A stretch of 64,000 bases of DNA from MPNO01 sp965200535 (GCA_965200535.1 CBDAUF010000002.1:930001-994000), one strand, 5' to 3'; counted from the stretch's first letter, positions 34,896 through 44,140 are shown. Made by a program: numbers and translations. Notes: generated from the letters alone by a model not told the origin.

Positions 34896-35768
34896 TCAAC
34901 CCGCCGCGGCCATTTCGGCGACGAACCGTTCGGCGAAGGCGCGGTAGCCGTTCGGTTCGCGGCCGAGGATCGCGCGCGCCGCCAGCGCGTTGCCGCCGGG
35001 GTAGCCGTGCGCATCGTAGTGGTTGCACATTTTCGCGTAGGCCTCGACCGACCACGGCGCCCAGCCGCGCCCGGCCGCCCACGCCTTCCAGTCCTCGAGC
35101 GGACGCTTCCGCGCCGTCACCGGCCGGCCGAGTACATCGGAGAGGATCGCCGCCATCTCCGCATGAGTGAGCGATTCGCCGCTGCACAGTTCGTAGGTAC
35201 CGCCGCGGAGCGACGGTTCGGTGAGCACGCGCGCGACCGCCTCGCCGAGATCCTCGGTGTCGATCAGGCTCATCTTCCGGTCGGGCGAATAGGGCCGCGG
35301 GTAGACACCGTCTCCCGTCACCTCGGACCATTCGACGCGAACGTTCTGCATGAACATCGACGGTTGGACGATGGTAAAGGCGAGCCCGGACTCGATCACC
35401 GCCTCCTCGATGCGAAGCTTGGTCGCGTGGTGATCCATGCCGGAGAGCTGCGGGTGGAAGGCAGACGAGTAGACGAAATGCCTCACCGCTTCTTGCTTCG
35501 CCGCTTGCACGACGCCGATGCCGATCTCCGCCTCGTCCTCGGTAAAACGCGGCGAAACGAGGAACACCGACTCGGCGCCGGCGAGGGCGCGCGCCACATC
35601 CCCGGCGGAACGGAAATCGCCGACTGTCGTCTCGCCGACGCCGAGGCCCGCCAGCCGTTCGGCAGAGCGTTCGTTGGAGGTCAGTGCGCGGATCTCCGCG
35701 CCCCGGGCGGCGAGATGGCGGATGGTCGGCGTGCCGACCGCGCCCGATGCTCCGACGATGACGATCAA
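34896..35768 (-). CDS. NmrA-like/SDR-type NAD(P)-binding reductase
   Basis: A 290-residue atypical short-chain reductase. The nucleotide-binding motif GASGAVG (6-12) opens the protein (IVIVGASGAVGTPTIRHLA). The later stretches HFVYSSAFHPQLSG and YELCSGESLTHAEMAAIL are of the NmrA/QOR2 (NAD(P)H-binding) type. Relatives reduce quinones or act as redox-sensing regulators. A TTG start at 35768 is inferred because no ATG or GTG precedes the fold in frame. It is the last gene of a three-gene minus operon, 20 nt after the aldolase stop. Confidence 0.82.
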   Translation of the reverse strand: MIVIVGASGAVGTPTIRHLAARGAEIRALTSNERSAERLAGLGVGETTVGDFRSAGDVARALAGAESVFLVSPRFTEDEAEIGIGVVQAAKQEAVRHFVYSSAFHPQLSGMDHHATKLRIEEAVIESGLAFTIVQPSMFMQNVRVEWSEVTGDGVYPRPYSPDRKMSLIDTEDLGEAVARVLTEPSLRGGTYELCSGESLTHAEMAAILSDVLGRPVTARKRPLEDWKAWAAGRGWAPWSVEAYAKMCNHYDAHGYPGGNALAARAILGREPNGYRAFAERFVAEMAAAG

Positions 35769-35788
35769 GATATGTTCGGCCGGACGGA

Positions 35789-36745
35789 TCAGGCGGCCTG
35801 GAGGACCGCGCCGCCGCGCTCGATCCGTGCATCCGCCATCGCCTGGGCGATGCGGGCGATCTCGTCGGGCTCGGGTTTGACCAGCGGCGGGCGGACGACA
35901 GCGCGCGGCAGGCGGCCGAGGATCACCAGCGCTTCCTTCATGCGGTTGTGCATGTCGCCGAAGGGCTCGCTGTAGAAGCAGGCGGCGGTCGGATAAATGC
36001 GATCGCTGATCTGCTGCGCCCGCTTGAGATCGCCGGCGCGGACCGCGCGGAACAGGGCCACCTGGAGGTCGGCGATCACGCTGCCCGATCCCGACAGCAG
36101 CCCGTTGCAGCCCATCGCCAGCGAGGACATCAGCCAGGCGCTGTTGGTGCTCAGCACATGCACCGGGCGCGGCAGCGACTGCAGGGCGCGGATATGGCGC
36201 TCGTGCTCCATCGGCGGAGACCAGTCCTTGATCGCGCGGATCGTCGGCACCGCGTCGATCATGGCAAGCAGGGTGTCGAGCGGATAGGCGTAGGCGCCGG
36301 GGTACTGAAAGACGATGATCGGCAGGTCGGTCGCCTCCGCGATCGTGCGGAAATGGACGATGGCGCTCTCGGGCCGTTTCTGCCCGCCGAACAGGCCGAT
36401 GGAATGGGGCGGCAAGACGAGGAGCGCCGACGCCCCGCCCGCCTCGGCCATACGGGCGATGCGGGCCGCCTCAAGGCTGCCGTCAGCGTAGACGCCGTTG
36501 ATCACCGGCAGGCGGTCGCCGACCTCCTCCATCGTCAGATCGAGGATGCGGACCTGTTCCTCGAAGGTGCAGGCATGAACCTCCGAGGCGTGCGCGTTGA
36601 CCGCGACCGCGGATAACCCGTCCACCGAACAGACGTCGCGCAGGTGCCGGCGCGTGGCCTCCTCGTCGATGGAGAAATCCTCGTGGAAGGCCAGCAGGGT
36701 GGCTGGGATCACCCCGGTGGGTTCGAAGTCCCTGAAGCGCGGCAT
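35789..36745 (-). CDS. Dihydrodipicolinate synthase/N-acetylneuraminate lyase family aldolase
   Basis: A 318-residue class I aldolase TIM barrel. The Schiff-base lysine is K173 (AIKDWS) and the catalytic tyrosine is Y148 (FQYPGA). The N-terminal GVIPATLLAFHEDFSID replaces the usual start but keeps the fold. The substrate loop differs from true DapA (no GTTGE motif, instead NAHASEVHACT at about 50-60), so this is a catabolic pyruvate- or oxo-acid aldolase rather than the lysine-pathway enzyme. AAGGAGCGAAGAC precedes the ATG. It is the middle gene of the minus operon. Confidence 0.87.
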   Translation of the reverse strand: MPRFRDFEPTGVIPATLLAFHEDFSIDEEATRRHLRDVCSVDGLSAVAVNAHASEVHACTFEEQVRILDLTMEEVGDRLPVINGVYADGSLEAARIARMAEAGGASALLVLPPHSIGLFGGQKRPESAIVHFRTIAEATDLPIIVFQYPGAYAYPLDTLLAMIDAVPTIRAIKDWSPPMEHERHIRALQSLPRPVHVLSTNSAWLMSSLAMGCNGLLSGSGSVIADLQVALFRAVRAGDLKRAQQISDRIYPTAACFYSEPFGDMHNRMKEALVILGRLPRAVVRPPLVKPEPDEIARIAQAMADARIERGGAVLQAA

Positions 36746-36802
36746 GTCTTCGCTCCTTGTCGGCGGTGGGTCGGGACGGCGCGGACCGCTGGTTCAGCAG
36801 AC

Positions 36803-37681
36803 TCAATAGAATACGAGCGCCCGCATCTCGATGCTCTCGCGAATACGCGCATCGGCCGGCATCGTCGGGTCGTCGAACGCGGTATGCGCGGTGAAGCGGA
36901 CGCCGGCGGACGGATCTGTGTCGAACACCTTGAACACGATCGCCTCGTCCCGCGTCATCAGCGGAAAGTAGTAGAAGCGGTGCTCGGGGCTGTAGGAGAG
37001 GTGGTAGGTTTCGCCGATCCGGTCCTTGTAGCGCCGTTGGTAGGGAATGAAGCCGACCTCGGGGATCGATCGGCCGTCGCACAGCGCCAGCGGTTCGGAC
37101 TCGATCCGGGGGGCGACCGACCGCCAAGTCTGGACGATGCCGTAGCGGCCCTTCAGCGCCTCCTCCGCCTCGTCCGGCGGCAGGAAGTCGCGCACCCGCT
37201 GCGGTGCGGAGCGTTCGGTATAGTCGTTGTGGACCGCGTGCACGGTCTCGCGCACCCAGCGCTCGGCGAGCCTGGACTTGTCGGCCGTACGCACCGTGTG
37301 GTCGAAAACGATAACCCGTTTCGCACCGGACGCAGCCTTGATGAGCGCTTCCGTTTCCGGGTAGTAGACGCCGAGGATCTCGTCCTCGTCGAAAAAGTCC
37401 CGCACTGCGGTCAGATGCTCGACCAGGACGAAGCCGTGGGTCGCAAGGGCGAAGGCCTCTCCCGAGGTGCGGCCGTTCCGGATTCGCACCCGTTTGCTCT
37501 CGTAGGTCGCGTAGTGCGCTTCGTGCTCCCGCTCCGGCCAGTCGATATAGCGGTAGGGCGGCGTCCCGTCGTCCACGACGTAGCGGACATCGGCTTCGAC
37601 GAAATCGGGGGCATTGACGGCATCGGCGGTGCCGGGTGCAGTCTTGGAGCGGTCCAGCGGCTCTTCCAGAATGGTATTCAT
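36803..37681 (-). CDS. CmcJ/NvfI-like 2-oxoglutarate-dependent oxidoreductase
   Basis: A 292-residue protein of the CmcJ/NvfI/AsqJ-related family (also annotated as GA4 desaturase or hydroxylase/methyltransferase). Characteristic stretches are VIVFDHTVRTA, AVHNDYTERSAP (His and Asp for iron), EVGFIPYQRRYKDRIGETYH and the C-terminal RESIEMRALVFY. Cephamycin CmcJ acts with CmcI in 7-alpha-methoxylation; bacterial relatives outside biosynthetic clusters have no known substrate. It is the first gene of the minus operon, with an aldolase and a reductase downstream, and is divergent from TRAP system 2. Confidence 0.82.
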   Translation of the reverse strand: MNTILEEPLDRSKTAPGTADAVNAPDFVEADVRYVVDDGTPPYRYIDWPEREHEAHYATYESKRVRIRNGRTSGEAFALATHGFVLVEHLTAVRDFFDEDEILGVYYPETEALIKAASGAKRVIVFDHTVRTADKSRLAERWVRETVHAVHNDYTERSAPQRVRDFLPPDEAEEALKGRYGIVQTWRSVAPRIESEPLALCDGRSIPEVGFIPYQRRYKDRIGETYHLSYSPEHRFYYFPLMTRDEAIVFKVFDTDPSAGVRFTAHTAFDDPTMPADARIRESIEMRALVFY

Positions 37682-37951
37682 GGCGATCCGGTTCTCCGGT
37701 TGTCCGATGCGTCAGCATACGCGCTGCCCGCGGCGTTCGCCAGCGTCGGCGCGCCGCAAGCGTGTGCCCCGACGCGCGTTTAGGTGTTGACCGGCCGCGT
37801 CTCGCCCGCCAGCATGACGGCCCGAAAAAACAGATATCCAGGGAGGCTCGGATCGCGGCCGGCCGCGGCGGGGCCTATAGATTTTCCCGGCAGGCCCGGT
37901 TGGACGATCATGTCTTTCCCGGCTGTCGGCCGGTCACAAGGGGAGATGAAA

Positions 37952-38986
37952 ATGAAGCCACACAAGGTCTTTATCGGGTTCGCGGCAGCGTCCGCGGCTT
38001 TCGCCCTCGCGGCGTCGACGGCGTCGGCGAAGGACGAGCTCGGCGCGGTGACCGCGCTCCAGCAGACCAACACGATCGCCAAGTCCTTCGTCGAGACGTT
38101 CTTGAAGGCGACCAATGCGGCCAACGGTCCGGTCAAGATCAAATATGTCGGCGGCCAGGAAGTGGTGCCGCCGCGCAAGGCGGCGAACGCGCTCAAACGC
38201 GGCCAGTTCGACATGCTGAGCTGTCCGACCGCCTACTACATCGGCACCGTTCCCGAAGGCTATGCGCTGCTCGCCGGCAACCAGGGGCCGCGGGCGCTGC
38301 GCGCCAACGGAGCATGGGAGATCCTGGAAGAGATCTACATGAAAAAGGCGGGCGGCAAGCTCCTCGCCTGGGGCGAGAGCATGACTTCGTACAACACCTA
38401 TCTGACGGTCATGCCCAAATTCGACTCCAAGGGCGTGCCGGACCTGAACGGGCTCAAGATGCGCGCGACCGGCACCTATCGGCCGCTGTTCCGGGCGCTC
38501 GGTGCGTCCACCATCAACATCAAGTCGTCCGAGATCTACACCGCGCTGCAGCGCGGCACCGTCGTCGGCTTCGGGTTTCCCGACGTGGCGGTGGTGTCGC
38601 TCGGCCTGCATAAGATTATCAAGTATCGGGTCACTCCGCATTACTACCAGACCAACCAGGTGCTGACGGTGAACCCGGGCATCTGGAACGGGCTGACGCG
38701 CGCCCAGCAGGACTTCCTCAAGCAGCAGGCGCTGCGTTACGAGACCGATTCGGTCAAATGGCTGGAGGTGCAGCGCGCGAAGGAAGAAAAAATGCTGCAC
38801 GAGGCCGGCGTGAAGGACATTGCCTTGCAGGACGAGGCGGGCGCGCTTTACCTCGACATCGCCCATCAGGCGATCTGGAAGGAGCTCAAGGAACGCTCAG
38901 AGTACCACGACAAGCTGAAGCCTCTGATGTACGTTCCCGGCAAGCCCAACCGGCAAGTCGATATCGGTCGTGCGCTCCGGCAGTAG
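37952..38986 (+). CDS. TRAP transporter substrate-binding protein (DctP family), system 2 copy A
   Basis: A 344-residue periplasmic protein. The signal peptide is about residues 1-25 (cut near STASAKD). The DctP ligand arginine is in LNGLKMRATGTYRPLFR. ATG 37952 sits 6 nt after AAGGGGAG, whereas ATG 37946 abuts it, so 37952 is preferred. It is closely related along its whole length to the next gene: GKPNRQ, RALRQ and ERSEYHDKLKPLMY recur, and NIKSSEIYTALQRGTV is identical. Copy A has VVGFGFPDVAVV where copy B has VDGFGFTDISLV. The 270 bp before it, divergent from the CmcJ operon, should hold the promoter; I see no clear motif there. Confidence 0.9.
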   Translation: MKPHKVFIGFAAASAAFALAASTASAKDELGAVTALQQTNTIAKSFVETFLKATNAANGPVKIKYVGGQEVVPPRKAANALKRGQFDMLSCPTAYYIGTVPEGYALLAGNQGPRALRANGAWEILEEIYMKKAGGKLLAWGESMTSYNTYLTVMPKFDSKGVPDLNGLKMRATGTYRPLFRALGASTINIKSSEIYTALQRGTVVGFGFPDVAVVSLGLHKIIKYRVTPHYYQTNQVLTVNPGIWNGLTRAQQDFLKQQALRYETDSVKWLEVQRAKEEKMLHEAGVKDIALQDEAGALYLDIAHQAIWKELKERSEYHDKLKPLMYVPGKPNRQVDIGRALRQ

Positions 38987-39165
38987 GGGCCGACAGTAAA
39001 GCCGCAAAACAGCGGCGGGCGGGCGCTGCTCTTGCGGCGGCCGCCCGTCGCCGGTATCGAAGGGAGTGCGCGGTTGCTTCTGACGCGGACCGCCGTTGCG
39101 CCCAGCATCGCCTCCGGGATGCGGAGGCTCCCCAACGACACGAACCACAGGTGGGAAAGAGGAAC

Positions 39166-40203
39166 ATGAAGACACGCATCGCACTAACCAGCCTCGCCGC
39201 GGCGGCGGCCGTGACAGCCGGGGCGGGCACCGCCGCGGCAATGGTCGACAAGCTCACAGCGGTCACCTCGCTCGACCAGAACAACGTGCTGGTCGTCAGT
39301 TTCCGGACCAACTATCTCAAACCGGCCAACGAACGCTTCACGGGCAAGGTCGAGATCAAATATCTCGGGGGGCAGGAAATCGTTCCGCCGCGCAAGGCCG
39401 TTACAGCGCTCAAACGCGGCCAGTTCAACGTGCTGCACAGCCCGACCGCCTACTATATCGGGACTGTCCCCGAGGGCTACGCCATCCTCGCCGCGAACCA
39501 GGGGCCAAAGGCGCTGCGTGCCAACGGTGCGTGGGAGATTCTCCAGAAGGTGTATCTCAAGAAGGCCGGAGCGCACCTGCTGGCGTGGGGCGAGAACATG
39601 ACGTCCTACAACACCTATCTCGTCAAGGAGCCGAAGATCGACAAGGACGGCGTGCCCGACCTGACGGGCATGAAGATGCGTGCGACCGGCACTTATCGGC
39701 CGCTGTTCCGCGCGCTCGGCGCGTCCACCATCAACATCAAGTCGTCGGAGATCTATACCGCGCTGCAGCGCGGCACGGTCGATGGGTTCGGCTTCACCGA
39801 CATTTCGCTGGTTCCGCTCGGCCTGCACAAGGTCATCAAGTACCGGATTCAGCCCAACTACTACCAGACCAACACCGTGGTGACGGTCCACGCCGACAGC
39901 TGGAACAAGCTCGCGCGTGAAAAGAAGGATGCGATGACCGCCCTTGCGAAGGAGTACGAGACATCCTCGGTGCACTGGATCGAGAAGAAGCGCGTCGACG
40001 AAGACAAGATGGTCATGGCGGCAGGCGTGAAGGACATCGTTCTCAAAGGCAAGGCGGCGGCGCGCTACCTCGACGTCGCCCATGAGGAAATCTGGAAGCA
40101 GCTCAAGGAGCGGTCCGAGTATCACGACAAGCTGAAGCCCCTGATGTACATCCCGGGCAAGCCCAACCGCCAGGCCGACCTGGGCCGCGCACTCCGGCAA
40201 TAG
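39166..40203 (+). CDS. TRAP transporter substrate-binding protein (DctP family), system 2 copy B
   Basis: A 345-residue paralogue of the preceding gene, 179 bp downstream. The signal peptide is about 1-25 (VTAGAGTAAAMVDK). Arginine is kept in MKMRATGTYRPLFRALGAS. Differences from copy A concentrate in the N-terminal third (TSLDQNNVLVVSFRTNYL) and the last 100 residues, so the two could bind different ligands. GAAAGAGGAAC precedes the ATG. The linker between the copies contains GC-rich inverted stretches that may form a processing hairpin. The DctQ gene follows after 52 bp. Confidence 0.9.
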   Translation: MKTRIALTSLAAAAAVTAGAGTAAAMVDKLTAVTSLDQNNVLVVSFRTNYLKPANERFTGKVEIKYLGGQEIVPPRKAVTALKRGQFNVLHSPTAYYIGTVPEGYAILAANQGPKALRANGAWEILQKVYLKKAGAHLLAWGENMTSYNTYLVKEPKIDKDGVPDLTGMKMRATGTYRPLFRALGASTINIKSSEIYTALQRGTVDGFGFTDISLVPLGLHKVIKYRIQPNYYQTNTVVTVHADSWNKLAREKKDAMTALAKEYETSSVHWIEKKRVDEDKMVMAAGVKDIVLKGKAAARYLDVAHEEIWKQLKERSEYHDKLKPLMYIPGKPNRQADLGRALRQ

Positions 40204-40255
40204 GGTCCGTCTTCCGCCGTAACTCATCGGCCAGCCGGAGCCGGCGGGAAAGGTT

Positions 40256-40777
40256 GTGTCGCTCGAATCGTTCGACAGGGGTCTCGGACGGGTCGTCAGC
40301 GCGCTGGTGTGGGTCGCCTGTGCGCTGATCCCGTGCATCTTCACGATGATCGTGATCGACGTGTCGATCCGCACCATCGGTATTACCCCGCCGCTCTTTA
40401 CCTCCTCGGTGGTCGAGTACGCGCTGCTCTACGTGGCGATGTGCTCGGCCCCGTGGCTGGTGCGCGAGAAGGGGCATGTGGCTATCGAGGCGGTGGTCTC
40501 CCTCCTGCCTCCCGGGGCTCGCGAGCCGCTGGCCAAGGCGGTCTATCTCGTCTGCGCGGTCATCTCGGCCTATTTCGCGTATCTTTCGGTCGAACTGTTC
40601 ATCGAGGCGTGGATCTCGGGCAACCTCGACGTGCGCGGCATCGATATGCCTTACTGGCTGCAGTTTCTGCCCATGCCGTTTGGCTACGGTCTGGTTTCGC
40701 TCGAATTCCTGATGTTCCTGATCGGGCTGCGACACTACTACACCTACGATCTCAGCGAGGTGAAGGACAGCGTCTGA
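40256..40777 (+). CDS. TRAP transporter small permease (DctQ), system 2
   Basis: A 173-residue membrane protein with four segments. FTMIVIDVSIRTIGI and EYALLYVAMCSAPWLVREKG match DctQ and parallel the system 1 subunit. The start is GTG 40256 after GGGAAAGG. DctM follows after 3 nt, so the two are coupled. It serves the two upstream binding proteins. Confidence 0.88.
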   Translation: MSLESFDRGLGRVVSALVWVACALIPCIFTMIVIDVSIRTIGITPPLFTSSVVEYALLYVAMCSAPWLVREKGHVAIEAVVSLLPPGAREPLAKAVYLVCAVISAYFAYLSVELFIEAWISGNLDVRGIDMPYWLQFLPMPFGYGLVSLEFLMFLIGLRHYYTYDLSEVKDSV

Positions 40778-40780
40778 GCC

Positions 40781-42088
40781 ATGGAATGGTACGAGGCCGG
40801 AGCGGTTCTGATCGGTTGTGTCATGGCGGGGATGGCGCTCGGCTTCCCTGTCGCGTTCACCTTCCTGATCGCCAATATCCTCGGCATGTTCGTCTTCGCC
40901 AACGGTTGGTCGAACCTGATCCAGATCGCCGACAACGCGCCGCAGCTGATCACCACGTTCACCCTCTCGCCCATCCCGATGTTCATCCTGATGGGCGCGC
41001 TGTTCTTCCACACCGGGCTCGCAATCCGCGTGTTCGACGCGCTGGACAAGCTGCTCGGGCGGATTCCCGGCCGCCTCTGCTTCCTCACCGTGATCGGCGG
41101 GTCGCTGTTCTCGACGCTTACCGGCTCGACGATGGCCAACACCGCCATGCTCGGCTCGCTGTTGGTCCCCGAGATGACCCGGCGCGGCTACAACAAGCGC
41201 ATGTCGATGGGGCCGATCCTCGGGACCGGCGGGCTCGCAATGATCATCCCGCCGTCCTCGCTCGGCGTGCTTCTGGCCAGCATCGCCGGCGTCGATGTGG
41301 GTGCGCTTCTGATCGCCGGTCTGCTTCCCGGCTTCCTGCTCGCCGTACTCTACGCCGCGATGATCCTGCTGCAGCTCAAGATCAACCCGGATGCCGCGCC
41401 GAGCTACGACATCGAGCCCACCACCTGGGGCGAGAAGCTCTACCACGTGGCGCTCAACATCCTGCCGATGGGCCTGGTCGTCTTTATGGTGATCGGCTTC
41501 ATCGTGCTCGGTTGGGCGACCCCGTCGGAATCGGCATCGTTCGGCGTGGTCGGGGTCTGCATCCTCGCGATCGCCTTCCGGGCCTTCACCTGGAAGGCGT
41601 TCAAGACCTCGCTGGTCGGCGCGATCCGGGTGGTCGGGATGGTGTTCTTCATCCTGATGAACTCGACCGTATTCAGCCAGCTATTGTCGATGTCGGGTGC
41701 GGGGCGGGGCCTGACCGAATGGGCGACCGGCTTCGACGTCGCACCGCTGGTCATCCTGTCGGCGATGTTCCTGGTCCTGATCCTGCTCGGCATGTTCATG
41801 GACCAGGTGTCGATGATGCTGATCACGGTGCCGATCTTTTATCCGATCGCGCAGACGCTCGGCTACGACCTGATCTGGTTCTCGCTGATCGTGCTGATGT
41901 CGCTCGAGATGAGCGCGACGACGCCGCCCTTCGGGCTGCTGCTCTACATCATGATGGGAATGGTCCGCGGGACGACTCTGTTCGAGGTGGCGTCCTATGC
42001 GATTCCGTTTCTTCTCTGCGACCTCATTCTCATCATCATCCTTGTCATTGCACCGGGCATCGCCCTGTACCTGCCCAGCCTGATGTGA
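40781..42088 (+). CDS. TRAP transporter large permease (DctM), system 2
   Basis: A 435-residue, roughly twelve-segment permease. TGSTMANTAMLGSLLVPEM and GPILGTGGLAMIIPPSSLG are near-identical to the system 1 DctM (28.6-29.9 kb), as are the N-terminus (MEWYEAG versus VEWYWAF) and C-terminus (LYLPSLM versus LWLPSLM). The two systems therefore descend from one duplication, while system 3 at 60.2 kb is much more distant. It imports an unidentified organic acid. The deacetylase gene follows 46 nt later on the same strand. Confidence 0.91.
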   Translation: MEWYEAGAVLIGCVMAGMALGFPVAFTFLIANILGMFVFANGWSNLIQIADNAPQLITTFTLSPIPMFILMGALFFHTGLAIRVFDALDKLLGRIPGRLCFLTVIGGSLFSTLTGSTMANTAMLGSLLVPEMTRRGYNKRMSMGPILGTGGLAMIIPPSSLGVLLASIAGVDVGALLIAGLLPGFLLAVLYAAMILLQLKINPDAAPSYDIEPTTWGEKLYHVALNILPMGLVVFMVIGFIVLGWATPSESASFGVVGVCILAIAFRAFTWKAFKTSLVGAIRVVGMVFFILMNSTVFSQLLSMSGAGRGLTEWATGFDVAPLVILSAMFLVLILLGMFMDQVSMMLITVPIFYPIAQTLGYDLIWFSLIVLMSLEMSATTPPFGLLLYIMMGMVRGTTLFEVASYAIPFLLCDLILIIILVIAPGIALYLPSLM

Positions 42089-42134
42089 GATCGCCGTTCG
42101 CGGGCGAGGTGCGCCCGGATTCAAGGAGGAAATC

Positions 42135-43010
42135 GTGGATCCACGCGACCGTATCGAATACAGCGCTATCGTCGACCGGCCGCCGCTCCGGTTGCCCGAC
42201 GGCGCACGCATCGTCATCTGGCCGGTGTTCAATATCGAGAACTGGGACACCGCCAAGCCGATGCCGCGGACCGTGCTGACGCCGCCCGGGGAAAAGCTGT
42301 TCGTGCCCGATGTCCCCAACTGGAGTTGGCAGGAATACGGGATGAGGGTCGGCTTCTGGCGCATCAAGTCGGCCTTCGACCGGCTCGGCATCAAGCCCAC
42401 CTTCTCGCTGAACGCCTCGGTCTGCGACGTCTATCCGCGGATCGCCGAGGCGGCGCTCGAGGCGGGCTGGGAATTTCTGCCGCACACCTACCACCAGGGG
42501 CCCATGCAGCTGCTCGACGACGAACGGAGCACCATCGACGAGACGATCGCCCGGATCGAATCCTTTACCGGGACACGGCCGCGCGGCTGGATCGGCCCTG
42601 GCCTGACCCAGACCTACGAGACCTCCGACCTGCTGAAGGAGGCCGGGCTCGACTACGTTGCCGACTTCGTGTGGGATGACGAGCCGACGCTGGTCAAAAC
42701 GCGCGCCGGCGATCTGGTCAACGTGCCCTATTCGGTCGAGCTCAACGATATCGCGATGATGATTCTCCAGCATCACCGCGGCGCCGAACTCTTCGAGCGC
42801 ACGATGGATCAGTTCGAGCGGCTCTACGAGGAGAGCGCGGACCGGGCGAAGGTGATGGGTTTCGGCATCCACCCCTATATCAGCGGGGTGCCGCACCGCA
42901 TCAAGCACCTCGAGGCGATGCTGGCGCAGATGGCGGCGCGCCCGGGCGTCGTGTTCTGGTCCGGGGTGGAAATCGTCGACTGGTACAGGGAAACCCTACA
43001 GGCCGAGTAG
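42135..43010 (+). CDS. Polysaccharide deacetylase family protein (PuuE/allantoinase-like)
   Basis: A 291-residue NodB-homology hydrolase of the PuuE/PgdA-like branch that includes cofactor-independent allantoinase and peptidoglycan deacetylases. Recognisable parts are IVIWPVFNIENWD, WSWQEYGMRVGFWRIKSAFD, EFLPHTYHQGPM (His cluster) and GFGIHPYISGVPHRI. The start is GTG 42135 after AGGAGGAAATC. Position directly after TRAP system 2 suggests hydrolysis of the imported compound, perhaps a cyclic amide. Its last 15 bp overlap the convergent ACMSD-like gene. Confidence 0.85.
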   Translation: MDPRDRIEYSAIVDRPPLRLPDGARIVIWPVFNIENWDTAKPMPRTVLTPPGEKLFVPDVPNWSWQEYGMRVGFWRIKSAFDRLGIKPTFSLNASVCDVYPRIAEAALEAGWEFLPHTYHQGPMQLLDDERSTIDETIARIESFTGTRPRGWIGPGLTQTYETSDLLKEAGLDYVADFVWDDEPTLVKTRAGDLVNVPYSVELNDIAMMILQHHRGAELFERTMDQFERLYEESADRAKVMGFGIHPYISGVPHRIKHLEAMLAQMAARPGVVFWSGVEIVDWYRETLQAE

Positions 43011-43994
43011 CCGACGCGCGTTGCCCGAGAGGATCCGCGCGCGCGCGTCGTCGTCGATCCCGTCGTGCCCGGTCACGACCTCGACCGGGCGCTCGTAGCC
43101 CATGTCGAAACAATAGTCGCTTCCGAGTACCACCCGGTCCGCCCCCACTAGGTCGATAAGGTAGGAAAGCGCCTCCGCCGAGTGGCTGACGGTGTCGTAG
43201 TGGAAGCGCCTGATATAGGCCATCGGCCCCTGGTCCCGTGCGCGGTGCGCCATCTCCGGCCGCACCCGGTGGCCGTGTTCGAGGCGGCCGACGATATAGG
43301 GGAAGACACCGCCCGCGTGGGGTAGACACACGTCGAGGTTCGGAAACCGGTCGAGCACGCCCGAGAAGATCAGATGGGCCGCGGCGATCCCCGATTCCAT
43401 CGGGTTGCCGAGAAGGTTGGTCAGGTAGTAACGCGCGAGCCGTTTCGGATCGACGACGTGGACCGGGTGCAGGAACAGCGGCAGACCGAGCCCGTCGATG
43501 GCTTCGAAGATCGGCAGGTAGGCATCGTCGCCGAGTTCCCCCTCGCGCACGCGGGTCATCGAATAGACCCCTCTGATTCCGGGGAGCTGCGCCGCCCGTT
43601 CGAGTTCCTTCACGGCCAGCGCGGGTTCGTGCCACGGCAGCGCCGCGAGCCCGACCAGCCGATCGGGGTATCTCTCGTGCGCCTCCGCGCAGCCGTCGTT
43701 GAATGCAGCGGCCAGCGCCAGCGCATCCTCGCCGTCGGCGAAATCGACCATCGGGCCGGTCAGCGAGAGCGCGTGGATTTCGACCTTCATCTCGTCCATC
43801 TCGGCGACGCGGAGATCGAGTTCGGAGAACTTGTACGGCAGCGGCCCCATCTTGATGATGCCGCCATCGACCGTGAATCCCCCGGCGTCCGAGGTTGCAC
43901 CGGCGCCGTAGCGGTGCCCGTTCCTCTCGAGGGTCTTGAGGTACTGCGGCGGGTAAAAATGCGCGTGGATATCGATCGGCGAATGTGCGTGCAA
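42996..43994 (-). CDS. Amidohydrolase 2 family protein (ACMSD-like decarboxylase/hydrolase)
   Basis: A 332-residue metal-dependent TIM-barrel enzyme related to 2-amino-3-carboxymuconate-6-semialdehyde decarboxylase and gamma-resorcylate decarboxylase. H10-x-H12 (DIHAHFYPP) and GSDYCFDMGYE (catalytic Asp) are the metal-site signatures; LPLFLHPVHV and CLPHAGGVFPY supply other ligands. The start appears to be TTG 43994, since GAGGAGA lies 7 nt upstream and no in-frame ATG precedes the HxH motif. It probably decarboxylates or hydrolyses an aromatic or ring-cleavage acid. The 3' end overlaps the deacetylase by 15 bp on the opposite strand. Confidence 0.84.
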   Translation of the reverse strand: MHAHSPIDIHAHFYPPQYLKTLERNGHRYGAGATSDAGGFTVDGGIIKMGPLPYKFSELDLRVAEMDEMKVEIHALSLTGPMVDFADGEDALALAAAFNDGCAEAHERYPDRLVGLAALPWHEPALAVKELERAAQLPGIRGVYSMTRVREGELGDDAYLPIFEAIDGLGLPLFLHPVHVVDPKRLARYYLTNLLGNPMESGIAAAHLIFSGVLDRFPNLDVCLPHAGGVFPYIVGRLEHGHRVRPEMAHRARDQGPMAYIRRFHYDTVSHSAEALSYLIDLVGADRVVLGSDYCFDMGYERPVEVVTGHDGIDDDARARILSGNARRLLGL

Positions 43995-44140
43995 CGCGGG
44001 ATCTCCTCATGCCATGGCGGGGGCGTTCCGCCGGACGGCAGGATAGACGGCTTTCCCGGTCCCCGATACAGGGCAGGGGGTGTCCGGTTTGCCCGATTCA
44101 TTCACCTGCGATACACTCCGGTTCCGGCCGGAGGTCCAGG

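Noticed and set aside
38987..39165. Possible extra gene or attenuator between the two TRAP binding proteins
   Set aside because: Only imperfect GC-rich inverted stretches are present, with no open frame of merit; kept as a comment, not a feature.
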